NCBI GenBank assembly: GCA_036941025.1
Contig: JAYMNP010000001.1
Span: forward strand, 558,001-622,000
Origin: Lachnospiraceae bacterium JLR.KK002
GTDB taxonomy: Bacteria > Bacillota > Clostridia > Lachnospirales > Lachnospiraceae
Length of the DNA stretch: 64,000 nucleotides
Direction: 5' to 3'
A program made the position numbers and the translations under genes. The notes beneath the pieces were generated by a model. That model saw only the letters and a program-made list of their open reading frames with translations, ran no database searches and was not told the DNA's origin. Positions within the stretch are counted from its first letter, which is position 1. Every line of letters starts with the position of its first letter. Below, in pieces: positions 61,197 to 64,000 of this stretch.

Positions 61197-63314
61197 GTGA
61201 ACAGTAGGCTTGTCAGAAAATATGAAGCGATGGGGTTTGATAAGGGGCAGGTGGAGGAAATCCGCCAGGGACTGGAAAAAGGGCTGGATGTGTCCTGGTA
61301 TACTTCTGTAAATTATGACTGGTTTCAGATGGAAGAAATTAAAAAGGGACTGGAACGGGGGCTGGATGTGTCTGTCTATGCCAGACCTGAAATTTCCTAT
61401 GACCGTATGCGCCAGATACGCAAGGGCCTGAAAGAAGGAGTGGATTTGTCCGGACATCAGGAACTGGAAGCCGGATATCTGCGCCAGATACGCAAGGCAA
61501 AAATGGGCCACGTGGATATTTTTTCTTACATTGAGGCGGGATACGAGCCGGATCAGTTAGAAGAAATCCGTCTGGGTCTGGAGCATAAGGCAGATATCAG
61601 CCGGTATCTGATCAAAGAATTTCTTGGAGAATCCTTGCGGGAAATCCGTCTGGGAGTAGAAGAAGGTCTGGATGTGTCCGTTTATGCCAGAATCTATTTT
61701 GGCTGGCAGCAGATGCGGGAAATCCGCCTGGGCCTGGAACGGCGTGTGGATGTGTCCCTGTATGCAAAAGAACTGTACCGCTGGCAGCAGATGAGAGAAA
61801 TCCGTCTGGGTCTTGAGAAGGGTCTGGACGTATCTGCCTATAAGAGCCTGATGTATTCAGCCAGAGAAATGCGGCAGATACGCATGAAAATGCAGGAACA
61901 GGCTCGTCAGGTGGAACAGACAGATTTTCAGATAGAGCTGCTGGAAGAACAGGCCCGGCAGGCATCGGAATGTGTGGTGACTGTAAGCCGGGATAGAATG
62001 GAAGTGTATGTTACCCTGGAGAAAGGCACTTCCAAAAGTAAGAATGAAATCATGCGGCTTCTGGCCAGAGAAAACGTTGTATTCGGAATAAAACAGGATG
62101 AAATAGAAAAGAATCTGAAAGAAGCAGAGCAAAGTACCAGAAGATTTCTGGCGGCAGAAGGAGTGCGGCCGGAGCGGGGCCGGGACGGATATTATGAATA
62201 TTTCTTTCGGACAGGAATTCCGCAGATTCCGGCAGTCCGACAGGATGGCTCCATTGACTACCAGAACACGGTATATTTTGAACAGGTAAAAGCCGGTCAG
62301 GTAATCGCAGTGTACCATGAAGCCCAGCCGGGGATTGGGGGAAGAACCGTAGACGGAACGGAACTCCCTGCTCAGAACGGGCAGGAAAAGCAAATTCTGA
62401 AAGGAAGAGGATTCCTTCTTTCCCAGGACAAAAAGACCTATATTGCACGGGAATCCGGAAAAATCGAGCTGAAAAACAATGAAATCACCATTCAGCCCCT
62501 GCTGGTGGTAACAGAAGTGACGATATCCACCGGAAATCTGCGGTTTAACGGCAGTATCTGGGTAAAAGGAAATGTGGGAAGCGGCGTGGTGATTCAGTCA
62601 AAAGATGAACTGATTATTGAAGGAAATGTGGAAGCTGCCCGTTTACAGAGCGGGAAGCGGATTGTGATAAAAAACGGTGTATCCGGAGGCGGAATGGCGG
62701 TAATAGAATCTGCCGAGGATATTCATGGGAAATTTTTTGAAGGAGCGACGCTGACTGCCAATGGAGGGATTTACGCCAATTATGTAATGAACAGTAACCT
62801 GATAGCAGGAAAAGAAATTGAAATTTCCGGCAGCAAAGGGGCAATTATCGGCGGAAATGCGGCGGCAGTTAATGGGATTAAAGCCCATCACATCGGAAAC
62901 CGTGCCGGACTTCTTACCAATATCTCCCTGGGCGTCAGCAAGGCCATGATTGAAAAAGAAGAAGAAGCAGAGATAAAACTGAAAAAGCTCCAGTCTGAGC
63001 TGGAAATCTTTGAGGAAGCATACAGGAAGCTCCAGAAGCAGTATCCGCTGGAAGTGCGGAATGAAATGGAACTGTACCTGAAAGTGGAACAGGCGACTTA
63101 TATCAAGCGCAAGCAGATGGAGCAGCAGGTAGAACGTACAAAAGAACTGGAAGAAAAGCGGAAGAAAGCAAATGAAGCAAAAATGATGGTATACGGTATC
63201 CTGAACGCCGGGACTGCAGTGCAGATGAACGGACTGCAGTGGACAGCAGCCAGCTCCGTGAGAAATGTCACGGTGCGCCTGTCCGGCAAAGAAATAGGTG
63301 TATTTCGGAATTAA
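61197..63314 (+). CDS. FapA-like DUF342 protein with N-terminal ~25-residue repeats
   Basis: 705 residues from a GTG at 61197 behind AGGAGAAAGGG. About residues 16-235 contain eight copies and a partial ninth of a ~25-residue repeat with consensus QMREIRLGLEKGLDVSxYA. A DUF342/FapA region follows (about 255-590) with a right-handed beta-helix of polymer-forming type (GNLRFNGSIWVKGNVGSGVV, IEGNVEAARLQSGKRI, GGIYANYVMNSNLIAGKEI). The C-terminal 100 residues form a Lys/Glu-rich coiled coil. FapA in Bacillus and Vibrio is linked to polar localisation and motility; here a response regulator gene follows after 12 bp. Confidence 0.85.
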   Translation: MNSRLVRKYEAMGFDKGQVEEIRQGLEKGLDVSWYTSVNYDWFQMEEIKKGLERGLDVSVYARPEISYDRMRQIRKGLKEGVDLSGHQELEAGYLRQIRKAKMGHVDIFSYIEAGYEPDQLEEIRLGLEHKADISRYLIKEFLGESLREIRLGVEEGLDVSVYARIYFGWQQMREIRLGLERRVDVSLYAKELYRWQQMREIRLGLEKGLDVSAYKSLMYSAREMRQIRMKMQEQARQVEQTDFQIELLEEQARQASECVVTVSRDRMEVYVTLEKGTSKSKNEIMRLLARENVVFGIKQDEIEKNLKEAEQSTRRFLAAEGVRPERGRDGYYEYFFRTGIPQIPAVRQDGSIDYQNTVYFEQVKAGQVIAVYHEAQPGIGGRTVDGTELPAQNGQEKQILKGRGFLLSQDKKTYIARESGKIELKNNEITIQPLLVVTEVTISTGNLRFNGSIWVKGNVGSGVVIQSKDELIIEGNVEAARLQSGKRIVIKNGVSGGGMAVIESAEDIHGKFFEGATLTANGGIYANYVMNSNLIAGKEIEISGSKGAIIGGNAAAVNGIKAHHIGNRAGLLTNISLGVSKAMIEKEEEAEIKLKKLQSELEIFEEAYRKLQKQYPLEVRNEMELYLKVEQATYIKRKQMEQQVERTKELEEKRKKANEAKMMVYGILNAGTAVQMNGLQWTAASSVRNVTVRLSGKEIGVFRN

Positions 63315-63326
63315 GGAGGAAACAGT

Positions 63327-64000
63327 ATGAATCGTCATAAAATATTGGTTGTGGATGATGTGGAAAGCAACCGCATGATTCTGGCAGAAATTTTTCGCAG
63401 AGATTACCAGATTCTGGAAGCCTCAGATGTAAAAACCACTTTGCAGATTCTGGAGAAAAGTTCCGGAGAGACAGCGGCAGTGCTGCTGGACTGGCACCTG
63501 TCCGAAGAAGATGGAAGCAGGGTACTGGAGGAAATGAAACAAAAAGGCTGGATGAATCATATTCCGGTACTGGTGGTTACCGCAGAACAGTCCATAGATA
63601 CAGAAAAACAGTGTATCGGGCTGGGAGCCGCCGACATGATACGCAAGCCTTTTGATTCGGATGTAATCCGGAAACGGGTAGACAATAATATATCTCTGTA
63701 TCAGCATAAAAACCATATGGAAGAAAAAGTGCAGGAACAGAACCAGATTCTGCGGAAACAGTATGCGGTAATGAAGCTGCAGGCAGATAAGCTGAAAAAA
63801 TCCAGCCAGCAGATGATCGACATTGTATGTAATATTCTGGAACATCATTATCCGGAATTTGATGAAAATACACAGACCGTAAGGGAAATCAGCAGGATTA
63901 TCGGAAGAAAAGTGCAGGCCCATTATCCGGAATATAAGCTGACAGACGCAGATGTGGAAGCCATTGCAGAGCTGGCAGCTCTCAGGGATATCGGCAAACT
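63327..64000 (+). CDS. Response regulator with degenerate HD-GYP-like output domain, partial (runs off right edge)
   Basis: AAGGAGG precedes the ATG at 63327; 224 residues are visible. The receiver domain has Asp10/Asp11, phospho-acceptor Asp55 in LLDWHL, Thr85 and Lys107 in RKPF, so it should be phosphorylated. A helical linker (about 125-160) follows, then the start of a domain that aligns with HD-GYP phosphodiesterases, but its metal-binding positions differ: AALRDIGKL replaces the usual AALHDIGK and no histidine stands at the first ligand position (ENTQTVREI). It is probably catalytically inactive. The remainder lies outside the window. Confidence 0.8.
   Translation, partial: MNRHKILVVDDVESNRMILAEIFRRDYQILEASDVKTTLQILEKSSGETAAVLLDWHLSEEDGSRVLEEMKQKGWMNHIPVLVVTAEQSIDTEKQCIGLGAADMIRKPFDSDVIRKRVDNNISLYQHKNHMEEKVQEQNQILRKQYAVMKLQADKLKKSSQQMIDIVCNILEHHYPEFDENTQTVREISRIIGRKVQAHYPEYKLTDADVEAIAELAALRDIGK

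Overview
The window looks like chromosome from an anaerobic Firmicute of the Lachnospiraceae type (Blautia/Ruminococcus-like). The evidence is gene content and arrangement: a Na+-translocating decarboxylase cluster, an rnfCDGEAB operon, rpsA directly behind ispH, CIRCE-controlled groESL, scpAB, BspA-type repeat proteins, strong Shine-Dalgarno sites and class sigma-A promoters. This assignment is inference; no rRNA or tRNA gene is present to test it.

Layout. 0-2.7 kb: two small membrane proteins separated by a mobile-looking repeat, then trpS. 2.7-4 kb: a DacF-type D,D-carboxypeptidase. 4.1-9.6 kb: a five-gene biotin-dependent, membrane-coupled decarboxylase/transcarboxylase operon carrying two different carboxyltransferases. 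9.6-15.2 kb: an RpiR regulator, a flavoprotein, cmk, ispH, rpsA and cheR. 15.3-21.2 kb (minus): an RNase H-fold exonuclease and a 1557-residue BspA-like surface protein with an embedded cysteine-peptidase-like domain. 21.5-26.7 kb: the Rnf ferredoxin:NAD+ oxidoreductase. 27-34.1 kb: GNAT, a MerR regulator divergent from a MATE exporter with a classical 19-bp-spacer promoter, a membrane glycerophosphodiesterase, a second MATE and a CmpB-like membrane protein. 34.1-40.7 kb: proB, DUF896, 5-formyl-THF cyclo-ligase, a SigV/RsiV-like pair, proA, GNAT and an Fe-S aldo/keto reductase.

40.7-42.1 kb is an accessory islet: the tandem-repeat RNA, terminator and deleted toxin gene of a CptIN-like type III toxin-antitoxin locus, then a second broken gene. 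42.1-49.2 kb: a cytoplasmic subtilase, cardiolipin synthase, a second D,D-carboxypeptidase, a phosphoesterase, scpAB and a LysR regulator. 49.3-51.5 kb is a gene graveyard (truncated DUF3737, cyclophilin-like and hydrolase remnants, a third copy of the mobile repeat). 51.5-58.6 kb: an LUD protein, a truncated methyltransferase, an ABC exporter, a DUF2156 protein, two CobW GTPases and a C_GCAxxG_C_C protein. 58.6-64 kb: a large palindrome, groESL, a FapA-like DUF342 protein with about nine N-terminal repeats, and a response regulator that runs off the right edge.

The most interesting signals are: (i) a family of roughly 285-bp terminal-inverted-repeat elements (three copies, one with a 10-bp target duplication). 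Two copies lie in the same orientation about 30 bp upstream of a start codon, and one appears to separate an ECF promoter from its sigma-factor gene. (ii) The decayed type III toxin-antitoxin locus with an intact-looking antitoxin array. (iii) The peptidase-like domain inside the BspA protein. (iv) The two-carboxyltransferase sodium-pump operon. Rnf and the decarboxylase together suggest membrane energy metabolism based on ion gradients, probably Na+.
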